Assembly (NCBI GenBank): GCA_905250885.1
Contig: CAJNOQ010001491.1
Coordinates: 1 to 31,006, forward strand
Length of the DNA: 31,006 nt
Direction of reading: 5' to 3'
Source: Didymodactylos carnosus
Lineage: Eukaryota > Rotifera > Eurotatoria > Philodinida > Philodinidae
The position numbers were made by a program, and so were the translations under genes. Shown here in pieces: positions 19,458 through 30,019 of the stretch. Below the pieces are notes generated by a model, which made no database searches, was not told where the DNA came from, and was given only the letters and a program-made list of their open reading frames with translations. How positions within the stretch are numbered: position 1 is the stretch's first letter; the number at the start of each line of letters is the position of its first letter.

Positions 19458-19794
19458 AGAAATGTAGATTAGTCTAGTAGTAGAACAGAAAACGTTAAGA
19501 TGAAAGATAGGATCGTATAATTGGTTATGAGTTGAGAACTTTTGTCATAGTTAACTAGTTCCCATTGTTGATACTTTTTTTGTTTGTTTCTTTTTGTCTT
19601 TACTGATTAAAAATTATTGAAAAAATGGATCTCGTGATTAGATCTAAACGATAAAAATTAACCTTTATTTAGAAATATGATTGTGAGTAGTAGGATGTGT
19701 CTTGGGATTCTATAGAAGAGATGACCGCTTGTATGATGATCCTTTCTTTCATCTCAACGTTTTCTGTTCCACTACTAGACTAATCTACATTTCT
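19458..19794. repeat. 57-bp inverted repeat enclosing copy B of the 180-bp block
   Basis: The arms 19458-19514 and 19738-19794 are equal in length and differ at only about three of 57 positions when one is complemented. The 223-base interior is almost entirely copy B (19547-19726) of the block found downstream of CHD1. No obvious target duplication borders the arms. The structure could be a non-autonomous transposon that acquired the block, or the block could itself be an inserted repeat. Confidence 0.8.
19547..19726. repeat. 180-bp duplicated block, copy B
   Basis: Same orientation and about 98 percent identical to 15710-15889, about 3.8 kb away. The high identity of non-coding sequence implies a recent copying event or gene conversion. 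Confidence 0.85.
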
Positions 19795-20934
19795 AAATAT
19801 CTAGATACGTTATGGATTACGGCCAAAGTACGTCAAGTTACGGCCATTTACGGCGTGTTATCCTGCTGCAGTACACGGTGGTAATTCGCCATATATGGCC
19901 ATCGTAATCAATGGCCTGGGAATATATGCCCAAAATACGAGCGATCAGTAAATTTTTTTTCAAATAGTAACACATCGTTCTGCGTGGTCTGCGAGAGACA
20001 CTTGGGGATGTGTTCTCTTACTTTATCTCACTCTTCTAAAAAGTTATCAGTTCATAATACAACTAGTCAGAGAACAGATACCTCAACGGTTTCGTACGTA
20101 TCTAGATGGGTTTCGTATTTATCTACGAAACGCTTCTGGATTATCCAAACTAAATCCGAAACCTTAACCTCATATATTGAATATGAGTCTATTTCATTCA
20201 CGAAGTTTCTAGAGCTTCAGGAAATACGCACGAAACCTGCAATCATTTTTGTTTAGAGAGTATGTTTGGTTATGTGCGAGAAAAATTGACGCAGAGATTA
20301 ATATAAAAGTATCTAAAACTTTTCTCTCATAAAATTGGTTATAACTCTATTTCACAGAGATACGTGATCTATACTATGCAAAATGTTTAGCTGAACAAAA
20401 TTTATTATTCAAAAAATATCTGGCACTTCTAATCACGGATGACGGATTTTAGTAAGTTAGCAAAATGACAGAGTACAACTTTCAAATCTTATCCTTGAAA
20501 ATCATAGAAGTAAGAAAAGTTGTAACGATATTTTTGTTCTTATTAAAGTCTGATAAAGATTCAACGTCTGCATTGAGTAATTTTTGTAGATGTCGATTTT
20601 CCGAAAGTGCGAGAACTGTAGATTCTTTTCATATCGAAATATTTCAGGCGTACCATTCTAGATAACCAGTGTTTAGAAAGAAAATTTCTATCACATACTA
20701 CATAATTTTACATAATTTTTTATATCAATAACCATTTGTGATCAGTCGGAGTAGTTTTATTTAAAAAATAGTCAAAAATAAACAAGAAAATAGTGAGCAA
20801 GGTAGCAGTTATACTACGTTGACGAAATTTTTGATTAAAATTGGTGAAAGAATAAATACAACCAATTAGTGAAAATAATCTGACTCAACGAGTAAGGAAC
20901 CTTATGACTAGGCATTATTGTGAAATTATCATTA
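19795..20934. other. Spacer without recognisable gene
   Basis: A 90-codon plus-strand frame (19984-20256) and a 66-codon one (20465-20665) have no recognisable protein character. The first overlaps a small hairpin (GTTTCGTA / TACGAAAC, about 20109-20130). Short repeats of TTACGGCCA occur at about 19816-19850. On the minus strand AATAAA (complement of 20756-20761) could serve the CAP gene. Confidence 0.45.
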
Positions 20935-21709
20935 TTAACATGGTGGTTTTTTAACATTTTGGATGAAGTTTGTGACACTGCTGATATCGTTCCCTGCTGG
21001 ATAATAATTAGCAACATAATAATAACATTTATTCGTGCTTGATTGAGAGATACCAATACCGAATACTTTTGTTGCCACCCATACAACAGCTGTAAAATGA
21101 CCGGTAGCTGATGAATAGCCAGGATTAGAAAAGTTATATTGAGCTATCTCATTATACCATTGGGCGGTAGGTTGTGAACCTAAAATAATTACAAAAAAAA
21201 TTTTTCAAGTTCATTTTGTACAGTCTGCAATATCGTAAAAGTGAGGTTGATTGTTCTTTACGAAATTCAGTTTTTTCGATAACTTAAGGTATATCTTGTC
21301 ATTGAGTACTATTTATACAGAACATTTTTTAACATAGCTAATATCAAGAAACCTACCGTTGATAACACTTGGTGTACTACTACACATATATCCGATGTTT
21401 TCCCCGAGACTATGTCCATTTAATTTATTTGTACTATGTTGTAATGTATTGGTTTGACTCATGCTCTTTGCCCATGCTTGTGATATATCCGCGATTGTTT
21501 GATTGAATGCTAATGGTGGTGCACACTGTTTTTGACGATATAGATTGTGTTGAGTTAATGCCTGACTTTGAAATAAAGTTTGACCATTTGTACTTATAGC
21601 TGGTGAAAACATAAATAGAAAATAGACATACTTTAATCTCAATATTAAGATTTCAACTAATCATCTTACCATTTAGAGCGAGTAATAAACTCAAAATGGA
21701 ATAAATCAT
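20935..21709 (-). CDS. Secreted CAP-domain (SCP/PR-1-like) protein
   Basis: Three exons on the minus strand, 21709-21670, 21599-21357 and 21179-20935, joined by two GT-AG phase-1 introns, give an intact 175-aa protein. The first exon supplies a signal peptide (MIYSILSLLLALN), so the product is secreted. The CAP fold follows: the four cavity residues H68, E80 (in HSLGEN), E105 (in WYNE) and H122 are all present. CAP signature 1 reads GHFTAVVW (121-128) and signature 2 YYYVANYYPAGN (from about 146). Four cysteines (including C39, C86 and the final residue) could form disulfides. At about 160 residues after cleavage it is a single-domain member without the Cys-rich tail of CRISPs. CAP proteins act in sterol binding, defence or reproduction, and the sequence does not say which. 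It stands alone between repeat-rich spacers. Confidence 0.9.
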
Positions 21710-23844
21710 TGTAATATGCTAGAAGACAACATAAATATTGCTTTCTAAGAGTATTCGGGAAAGCAGGTCGACGCTCCGAAAGTTGCCATGGAAATTACTT
21801 TCTGCTGAATAGGTGGTCTTTCTTCAAAACGGGAGTGACAACCTTTATTAGTTTTAAGAAAGGATGAAACACGCACAATCGATAACACTGAGTCTTGTAG
21901 TAACATTTATTTTGTGAAAACAGACTTAGACTATTTTCATGATTTCTTTGAAAATTCACTTTCAAAAATGATTTAAATCACTACAAAAACTCCAGAATAT
22001 GATCGGTATAACACTTCGTAACTGTGAATAACAGGAGAAAACACCAAACTAACTTCATTAACAATGAAGTTTTCCAGATATCTACACAAAAATATTCTAA
22101 ACGGAAAGAATGCTTTAGTGCCGCAGTCACCATGCAGAGAGATCCAGCTATGCATATCTTGAAGTTGTTAATTGATCTAAATCATTGTTGATTGAGAATT
22201 TTTTAAAAAATCACGAAAATAGTTTAAATTTAGATAGACTTTTTTCAAAAAACGAATATTGTTTTAAGATTCATTGTAATCAATAAATGCATGTTTCATT
22301 CTTTTTTGAGTCTATACACTATCATCAAATAAATCTGATTTCACGCCTGAACCATCCGGTATGAAGTTCTTGACTACCGTTTTGAATAAAGACTATTCCT
22401 AGAAAGATTATTCCTCGAATCTTAATAAGATTTCGCTTACATTTGTCTAAGATCTTAGACAATTCTCTATCTTACTAAGATAGATAGAATAGATCTATTC
22501 ATGAACAAGAGCTTTTTATGGCGAAACTCCGACCTGATTTTTTCGATGATCCACTAAAAAACTAACGTGCACAAAAAATGTTGACTTTTTTTTTCACAGA
22601 ACGTTGTTGTTCCTGGTCTTAGCTATCTAATGGCAAAAACTTGAGTTCTCTATCTTCTTTCTATAAACCGCTATTCAAGAAACAGTATGGTATGACTTTT
22701 AATTTGAAATGCATAATGATTTGTGTAGAGGTGAAAGTTTGAAAGAAAACAGGATTTTCACAGTCATAGCATGTCATAGAACATATAATTTGCTTACCTT
22801 TGGAAGAACGAGAGATAATGATATATTGATTGTTCACCTGTAAAGATTGTTTTGGGAAAATTCAGTCAAATTACAAGGCTATTTATATGTCAAGTACGCA
22901 GCACAAAAAGTCAGGAAAATCATTGAAGTGTACATACTGTATGTGTTTTCAAATAATATTATTTTATTTTTTCTATTTCGAAAGTGAAGGTCATACATTT
23001 GAACCACGCATAGCTATTTTTAAGTTATCAGTTTTTAGTTGTCATTCATGACGTATCCAACCATCAAGGTTAGGAACATTAGAAGCCATAGAACAAAGCC
23101 ATAGAAGCTTTGTACATACATTGAATTATGAATGCACTTGAAAATATTTCTGACAACAACTATGTGACGCATAAACTTAGCAAAACTTAAAAATAACTAC
23201 GAATAATCACATGTCCTTGATAAACCCCCTAACTAGATATCCTGTTTTTTCTAGTTTTATTTCGTCAACCTTATTATCAACTAGGTGGAGCTTAAAGATG
23301 AAACTATAACATTGACTCAACGAATTTCTGACAAAGGCTAACACCTAATTTAGTCATAAAATTGAAACTATTCTATCTGTACAAACATCATAAACAATAC
23401 GCAGTATTTATCTACATATATATTATGCGTATATATCTTTGATTTACGAACTTAATAATCGGAGAAAAAACCTCGAGAAGCGTAAGAGTTCAAATATACA
23501 ATATAGAATTGAAGACACAGTTGCTGATTAATTCTTTTGATACTAGAATGAAACCATATGTTATGCATAATTACGAATAAAATCAGAACAGAAAGTTTAT
23601 ATAAATCATATTTATTCAATAAAGATCTGCTGCATAATAAATAACAGTATCGTAAGACTGATAAACGGATAGTTGTTACTGCCAATATAAGTTTTAACTC
23701 ATCACACCATCATATCAGATCAATTATTTTGTAAATAGAACATCAACTTTTTTCAAAATCTGTTAAATCTTTACGCGACTTGACTTATGGCAAAGATCTG
23801 TTCTTTATGGCAAAGAATAAAATATTTTTGATCTTTCAGAATTA
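21710..23844. other. Spacer without recognisable gene
   Basis: Upstream flank of the CAP gene on its right part's near side, then AT-rich sequence. A 9-bp-stem hairpin (AACTTCATT / AATGAAGTT) lies at about 22050-22070. A 73-codon frame at 22830-23051 has two Cys-x-x-Cys pairs but no family resemblance. The strongest feature is the palindrome trio at 22443-22500. Confidence 0.45.
22443..22500. repeat. Three adjacent perfect palindromes/hairpins
   Basis: TTGTCTAAGATCTTAGACAA (22443-22462) is a perfect 20-base palindrome. It is followed by TCTATCTTA-C-TAAGATAGA (22466-22484), a perfect 9-base stem, and GAATAGATCTATTC (22487-22500), a perfect 14-base palindrome. They could form a cruciform or bind dimeric proteins; no function can be assigned. 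Confidence 0.8.
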
Positions 23845-24736
23845 ACGGGTGTCCCAGAATAAATGGGTCTCTCAGTATTTCGCCAATATCTCTCTATCAA
23901 TTACCATTACTAAGGCTCGAATTTTTTTTAATAAGATTCCCCGTTCAATTCTCTACAAAAATTATATTGGACATTTTTTATACATTGTCTAAATAAAAGA
24001 CTATAGATGATACACTGCAAAGCTTCAATCTCTATTATTTTCTAACTCAAAACTCAACGTAAAAACATTTATTTTCAACGCGGTGCGATGTATCAAAATG
24101 AGATCGAAGTGCATACTCTAGCGCATCTTTCTTTTCGTGTATCATCGGTTTGCTTTAAAAATGATTTTATGGCATAAAAGGCGATTTACTAAAATTCATC
24201 AAAGCAAGAGGAATATTTTGGCTGGTTCGCCCGGGCACAGAAAAAGGAATTCAGAGCTATTGAACTTTGTCTGTTCGGATGTAACAGAGACAATCCCAGC
24301 GCCAAAATGCTCGATTTTAACCGATTTATAAAAAATTTCCGTGTACTCCAAAACTGGAGTTTAAGACCAATGATTTTTGGTATAATTTATAAAAGAAAAG
24401 GCATTTCCCCACAACCAGTCGTAATGATGAAAAATTTTAAATATAGTCAATTGATAGAGCTTTTCAAAGGACACAAAATGGTCATTTTTTCTTATATCGT
24501 AAGTTACAAATGACTAAAATTCAAAAAATATTTTTCAGCCTAGAAAATAATGGAGAAGGTTCAGTGAAGCTTCGCAGTGTTTCATCCATAGTCTTTTATT
24601 TATACAAAAAATGTTCAATATGGTTTTTGTAGAGAATCGAACCAGGAATCTTTCAAAAAATAAATCGAGTTTTGGCAGTGAAAATTGACAGATATTGGCA
24701 AAATACTGAGAGGTCCATTTATTTTGGGACACTCGT
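23845..24736. mobile_element. Tc1/mariner-like element with ~200-bp inverted repeats
   Basis: The element starts ACGGGTGTCCCAGAATAAAT and ends with the complement of ACGAGTGTCCCAAAATAAAT. A TA dinucleotide sits at each edge (23843-23844 and 24737-24738), the target-site signature of IS630/Tc1/mariner elements. The inverted repeats extend about 200 bases (23845-24047 against 24530-24736) at roughly 80 percent identity, unusually long for this superfamily. The ~480-base interior has two frames of 64 and 68 codons with no D,D(D/E) transposase motif that I can see. It is non-autonomous, and arm divergence implies it is old. Confidence 0.7.
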
Positions 24737-25038
24737 TACTTATTATCACATTCAGTACGCACTGCACGGATTCTTTCTTTGAACGCAGAAAATTGACGGT
24801 AAAGATCCGCTCTAGTGAATGTACTTGGGTTAAGTAATGAGGACAGCACTTGTGGACTTTTCCAGATAAATTTACTTGCCAAGTACTTTCTCAAGTACTT
24901 CGCTGACACAATGCAAGTAAATTCACTTCAAAAGCTTCGATCAAATACTTATTCCATTTATCTTCATTTTGTATTTTGTACGGATTCTGCAGCCATACTC
25001 TACTTTTGTAGAGCAAATACATGCACGGCTACTAAAGG

Positions 25039-25168
25039 ACGGCAGCGGATGAGGCTCAAAATTTTCCTTTAACTAAAACGGGGAAAAAGTTTTTCTCAAA
25101 ATTGAACAAAAGATACACCATTCGACGCAGAATTGTGTGTTGAGTCCGAATCACTGGTAAAAAATCGG
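25039..25168. repeat. Dispersed repeat, first copy (internally deleted)
   Basis: 25039-25076 matches 25771-25808 exactly over 38 bases (from ACGGCAGCGG), and 25081-25168 matches 25937-26020 at about 93 percent. The 128-base piece lying between those halves in the second copy is absent here. Confidence 0.75.
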
Positions 25169-25172
25169 AAAA

Positions 25173-25280
25173 GAAGTTCATCTGTATCGGTTGTGTTCAA
25201 TAGTGAAGTGGAAAAGATCAAATGAAAACGCATGCAATTTCCGCCCAGTTCAACAAGATGTTTTGCACCGCAAGTAAAAG
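25173..25280. repeat. 108-bp inverted repeat, left arm
   Basis: Pairs with the complement of 26461-26568 over exactly 108 bases with about seven mismatches. The two arms enclose 1,180 bases that include the second dispersed-repeat copy and the 26190-26456 hairpin. Confidence 0.8.
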
Positions 25281-25770
25281 CGGCTTGACAGATTACAGAG
25301 AAAAGATTTTCTATCGTTAGCTAGAAAAAAAGCAGATATTCTGGCCATCAGACCTACATTTACCCTCGAAATAGGAATGGATCTGTTAAGATCTTCAATG
25401 GCGCTTTTTCCGTAATACCAAAAAGTGCGCTTATTAACGCGCTGCGTAAACCAACTTTATTCCAGCGATTGAGCAAGTATTTTGACTTCACATAGATTTT
25501 ATCCGCAGTCGATTAATCATTTTTCTCTCAGTTTATCTCAGCCCCAGTGGATGTACATGGTACACGTATTTGATTTCTTGAGGAGTACTTGGGAAGTACT
25601 TGATCAAAAACTTGCAAGTGTCCTTACTCGACTTGCTTCAGTCATGTACTTGGACAGGTCAGTCACCCTTTTCTTTTGCATTGACCGTTTGTATATCAAT
25701 ACCACTATCAATCAGAATCGTTATACACTTATAAAATAAACTTATATATTTCTGCAGAGTTGAATAAAGC

Positions 25771-26020
25771 ACGGCAGCGGATGAGGCTCAAAATTTTCCT
25801 TTAACTAATCGCACCAAAAGACACATATTCTGAATCAACGTCAAATTCTGAGCAAAACTATCGATTCAGTTTTTCGGAATACTGACTTTGGTTTTCTCAA
25901 AAACTTTAGGCTCTGAGGTCCACCTCAGGAACACGAGGGAAAAGTTTTTCTCAAAATTGGACAAAAGATACACCGTTCGGCGCAGAATTGTGTGTTGAGT
26001 CCGAATCACACGTAAAAATC
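25771..26020. repeat. Dispersed repeat, second copy (fuller)
   Basis: Contains both blocks shared with 25039-25168 plus the 128-base segment 25809-25936. Same orientation as the first copy. No coding potential is recognised. Confidence 0.75.
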
Positions 26021-26189
26021 GAAAAAAAATAAGTCTTGATCGAGAAAAACGGCTTTTACTGGAAAATGGACAAACTTGGTCACCACGGTTTTGGGCCCTC
26101 CCTGACCTCAGCTAAGCGACTTAGAACCTTCAAAGTTAGTGTTTTGAAACCGCCACAATGTCAGCTTTCAGATGGTATGTCGAGAAGTT

Positions 26190-26456
26190 GGAAAAAATGT
26201 AGTTTTAACGGAAATATAGGTCAAAATGTGAAAAAAACCACGAAAAACGCGGTTTTTGAAAAGTATTTTGAATATGGCGTCTCGGAGAGGCCGAAGCGCA
26301 GTTCAAAACACACGCAGTCCTACTCAGTTTTGAATGAGGAATTCAAATATGGCCAGAAAATGTTTTTTTAGAGGAAGCATTTTTTGGGGAAAAACCGCGT
26401 TTTTCATGGTTTTTTCACATTTTGACCTATTTTTCCGTTAAAACTACATTTTTTCC
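26190..26456. repeat. Hairpin element, arms 67-68 bp
   Basis: 26190-26257 pairs almost perfectly with the complement of 26390-26456 (two or three differences; core GTAGTTTTAACGG against CCGTTAAAACTAC). The 132-base loop is noticeably less AT-rich than the surroundings. The 111-codon frame at 26036-26371 runs through this hairpin and is probably not a gene. Confidence 0.8.
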
Positions 26457-26460
26457 GCCT

Positions 26461-26568
26461 CTTTTACTTGCGGTGCAAAACATCTTGTTGAAGTGGGTGG
26501 AAATTACATGCGTTTTCATTTGATCTTTTCTTCTTCACTATTGAACGCAATCGATACAGATGAACTTC
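26461..26568. repeat. 108-bp inverted repeat, right arm
   Basis: Complement of 25173-25280 at about 93 percent identity. It begins only four bases after the right arm of the 26190-26456 hairpin, so the two structures abut. Confidence 0.8.
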
Positions 26569-27253
26569 TACCGACTGTTTCATGGAACTATTAAGTCGGT
26601 ATTTCTCTATTATAATATCAACAAATTTAGTTTTTCTTTTCGTGTTTATGTGATTTTTTACGTGTTGAATTAGAAAAAGAATCCACAAAGCCATATATAA
26701 GATAAGCTAATATCAACTACTGAATATACAGCGTTCTGTATTATTATCATAGATGCCACTCTTTTCAGTTGATGTTATGTCGCGTCTAGAAGATCTCCTA
26801 ATTCGAAATATACAATCTTCTATTTGAAGCACCTTAGTTGACTTTTCAGATGTCAGTACTTGTGTTTAATTTCTGTTGGCCAAGTTTTTTATCGAATAAA
26901 AAACCTTTTCTTATTCGTAATTGTATTTACTATAATTTTGGGGTCAAGATAAGCGTACGTTGACACTGGCGCTCAATGAAAGCTGATCTTGTTGGACAGG
27001 ACAAACATAAGTAGGACAATGTAGTAAGACAGATGAAATTAGTGAGCGTTTTATGTAGATTTTCTAGTCTTTTTGTCTGTTCTAGATCTTTTTGTGTAAA
27101 CTAGTTCATAAAAGGAAAAAATGAACACGATAGTGAATCTTAACAGTTCGGCACTTGTTTCTTAGCGAAACGCAGAGAATTATTTATCCGACATTCTTTT
27201 TACATTTACAACATTATGACTAAGACCATTTCTGATTTTTGTTTTATTTTTAG
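26569..27253. other. Upstream flank of the Cys/His-coil-propeller gene
   Basis: No exon-like sequence. The T-rich tract ending in TAG at 27251-27253 looks like a 3' splice site, placing the start codon 39 bases into its exon and implying an untranslated upstream exon that I cannot locate. Confidence 0.45.
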
Positions 27254-27292
27254 ATAATCTACGTTGCTTTTCTTTCTTTATCTCTCTTTCGG

Positions 27293-29465
27293 ATGGTTTC
27301 ACCAAATTCTATTAGTACACCGTCACCAACTGTTATAATCAAATGTCATCAAGTCGATAATAATAACAATAAAAAATGTTCGGAACAGCAATGTTTTTCT
27401 TGTCCTCACTGTTCCCTCCCTTTGTGTTGTAAGCATTTGGTTTCACATCAGAATTTGTTAAAAACGCAAATTAAACAATTAACGACGGAAACAAATCGTG
27501 TTTTGAAAACAACAAATTTACAAACATCCCCAGCACTATTTGAACGCCAACGAAACTGTTTCTATCAAATCGTTGAAGAATGGAAAACAGATCGTGAGTG
27601 ACTTATTACTCAACTGGAAGCATGTATCAAAAATACAAAATAATAGGAACTGTGGACTGAATATCTATATTTCACAACCACTTTTTAGTTAAAGAAAAGC
27701 TCCAGCCATGGAACCTTAAACTGGTCCTAACTACACCTACAGTTCGCGAGACTACCTTTTTGTAACTTTTCTATATACACGTAGAACATAAAATAATTCG
27801 GTGATAAAATTCTAATGTATGTACAGAAAAGGCAATTTCATTATCTAAATTCTCTATGAATCAAATTATAAACAAATTTATTCAGCGCAAACAAAGTCGA
27901 GTTTAAAGTATCAAAATCAGGAGCTGTGGAGCTACGATACTTCGCTCCAAACGACACATTATCAAATGCATGAAATAATCTCAACCATACCAATATCTTA
28001 GTCCACTGTCATTGAGTGTTTAAAGCATCGACATCTGACGTACGAGAGTTTCTTTAACTTTCATGATTTGATTAATGTGCAGGACACATCAAGCCGAGAA
28101 TGAAAAGTACTGTTTAGTACGATTTCTCTTCCATCGAGATTTTGACTCTCCCTGAGATGTACGTTTAGTACGAAAGTTTTTCTTTTACATTACAGGAATA
28201 GACCATATTCTATTTATTTATCAAAAAAAATTGAATCAGATCGATTTAATTACGTATCAAACTCGTCATGAATTAGAAAAATTTAAAATCGAGCAAAAAA
28301 CCGTATTTAATGCAGCAATTGCAGCAAAATTAGAAAAACTACTGTTTACTAATCAACAAACACCAGCAAATGAAATTGAAGAACTAAATCAAAAATTAAC
28401 AATTACACGAAATCTCCTAGACTATTTTGTACAACCGAGTCCAACTCTGTCTACCATACCACCTGCTTTATCATCGATTGTCATTGAACGGGTTATTGCA
28501 AATGGTTTACATACAGATGAAATGGAATCGGATGAAGAATATGTAGATTTTTCGCGATTATTCAAACTTAAACCAATTAGAGAATTTCAATTAGAAACTG
28601 ATAATCTTGGTAAGTATTTCAACATGTTAGAACTTAACTAAAATTTATCATTGTAATGATAACTTCTATCTATTTAGCCATGGCTTCCTCCGATTCAAAT
28701 GTTCTTGTTCGTGATGGTTCAAAACTATTACTATTTGATTCTACTCAAAAACTACATGAAACTGTTTGGAAACAAGAGCATTTAGGCGATTTTATTCGTG
28801 ATATATCCTGGTGTCAAAAGTTGAACTTGTATTTAGTTTTATCACAGTATATCCTATTCACATTTGATCCTTGTACCTATGAATTAACTCGAATCGTTCA
28901 AGTAAAACCGATTGAACGCCTCAAATTTTCATCACTTACATGTTACGATCAGACAATGTTTCTAGTTAATGGTAAGAAAACATCAGGAGATAAGAGCACA
29001 ACGAATATGCGATGATCTTTTTTTTTATCTTTAGGAAATGGTCAATTTGTTGAAAAATGGACATTGGAACCATCATGGCAGTTACTTCAACGTTGGCCGG
29101 AACATGAATATTGTGAAGAAAATTTTCGTTTAACATCACGCATCCGTTCACACTCATTTATATTAGCATTGAACATTTGTGATAGTAATTTTGGTTATCG
29201 ATTATGTTTATATGATTATTCAATGAAATTAATTCGTCGCATTAAAAGTGATTTTAATCTACATTTGCTTTCACACGTCAGTGGCTGCCAATGGTTAGCA
29301 ACAGATTATAAAGAAAAATTTTATGTTTTTAATGATGATGAAGACGATGAGAAAATGAAAGCAATTGATTACAAAAAAGGTGGTTATATTCGAAATGTTG
29401 GGAAAATGGGTAATGGATATGTTGCCGTGAAAATTATTAATCGATTACAATTTTATAAATATTGA
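27293..29465 (+). CDS. Cys/His zinc-binding, coiled-coil, propeller-like protein
   Basis: Exons 27293-27593, 28196-28609, 28678-28971 and 29035-29465 join at three GT-AG phase-1 introns into 479 codons plus stop. Residues 29-52 hold a B-box-like cluster, C37-x2-C40, C45/C46, H48, H52 with C29 and C34 nearby, likely binding zinc. Residues about 55-185 are charged and helical, consistent with a coiled coil. From about 230 to 479 the sequence has repeated short hydrophobic strands (for example VRDGSKLLLFD, YRLCLYDYSM), suggesting a degenerate WD40- or NHL-like propeller. This layout resembles TRIM-NHL proteins without a RING, and a family I recall as abundant in bdelloid rotifers. Function is unknown; a scaffold role is inference. 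Intron 1 is 602 bases, and a retained frame inside it stops at once. Confidence 0.85.
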
Positions 29466-30019
29466 ATTATTTTGCACACTAATATACATCTCATAAAATG
29501 TCCTCTATCACCAGTGCATATGCTTTAAGAGATTTGTTATATTCTCTTTTCTAAGAGAACTTGTTTGCATTTCTGTTCTTTTAGCAGCAGATCTTTCATT
29601 TCTTTTACATTCACCTCATAGATGATGGATTCTATATTCTTAGTTGTTTTGTTTATGTTTTGATAAACTGTTTGAGTGCTGAAACTAGATTTTGTAGACT
29701 AATAGACATTCTTTTTTTTGTTGCAGTGTGCTTTGCGTGCGGTTTTGTATTTTGTAGAAAGAAATTTTTTCAAGTTTCATAATAAACGACTTGCTCTCAA
29801 AGATAACAAAGATAATATTTATGACTTTCTTTTCGCTTATTCAACCAAAGACCGTTGCATCTGTAGGTAGATGCTCATGTAAAAGAAACTAGAAATAAAC
29901 TTGGTCGAACATGGAGTGTGAGGTTATACTTGATAGAGTGCAGGGTTTCCGATTGTTCTAAGGCATGGAAGGAGCTAAAAATTTTTCTTTGCAAAAAGTG
30001 GCTGGAGAAAAAAAATGTT
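29466..30019 (+). other. 3' flank with polyadenylation signal
   Basis: AATAAA at 29781-29786 lies 316 bases past the stop and is the best candidate poly(A) signal for the preceding gene. The rest has no recognisable gene. Confidence 0.5.

Larger units (their letters stand above)
24826..25660. repeat. Clusters of AAGTACTT-type short repeats
   Basis: AAGTACTT and close variants (GTACTTGG, CAAGTA) recur at about 24826-24965 and again at about 25580-25655, on either side of about 600 bases of other repeats. Repeated short subterminal motifs of this kind are transposase-binding sites in some hAT elements. I could not define matching termini or a target duplication, so the element is not delimited. 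Confidence 0.35.

Noticed and set aside
22830..23051. 73-codon frame with two Cys-x-x-Cys pairs
   Set aside because: Spacing does not fit a known zinc finger and the rest is unstructured noise in AT-rich DNA.
24615..24655. tRNA-like B-box sequence (complement GGTTCGATTC)
   Set aside because: It lies in the inverted repeat of the Tc1/mariner-like element; no acceptor stem, D arm or anticodon arm can be drawn around it.
26036..26371. 111-codon plus-strand frame
   Set aside because: Runs through a hairpin repeat and has no start context or recognisable domain.
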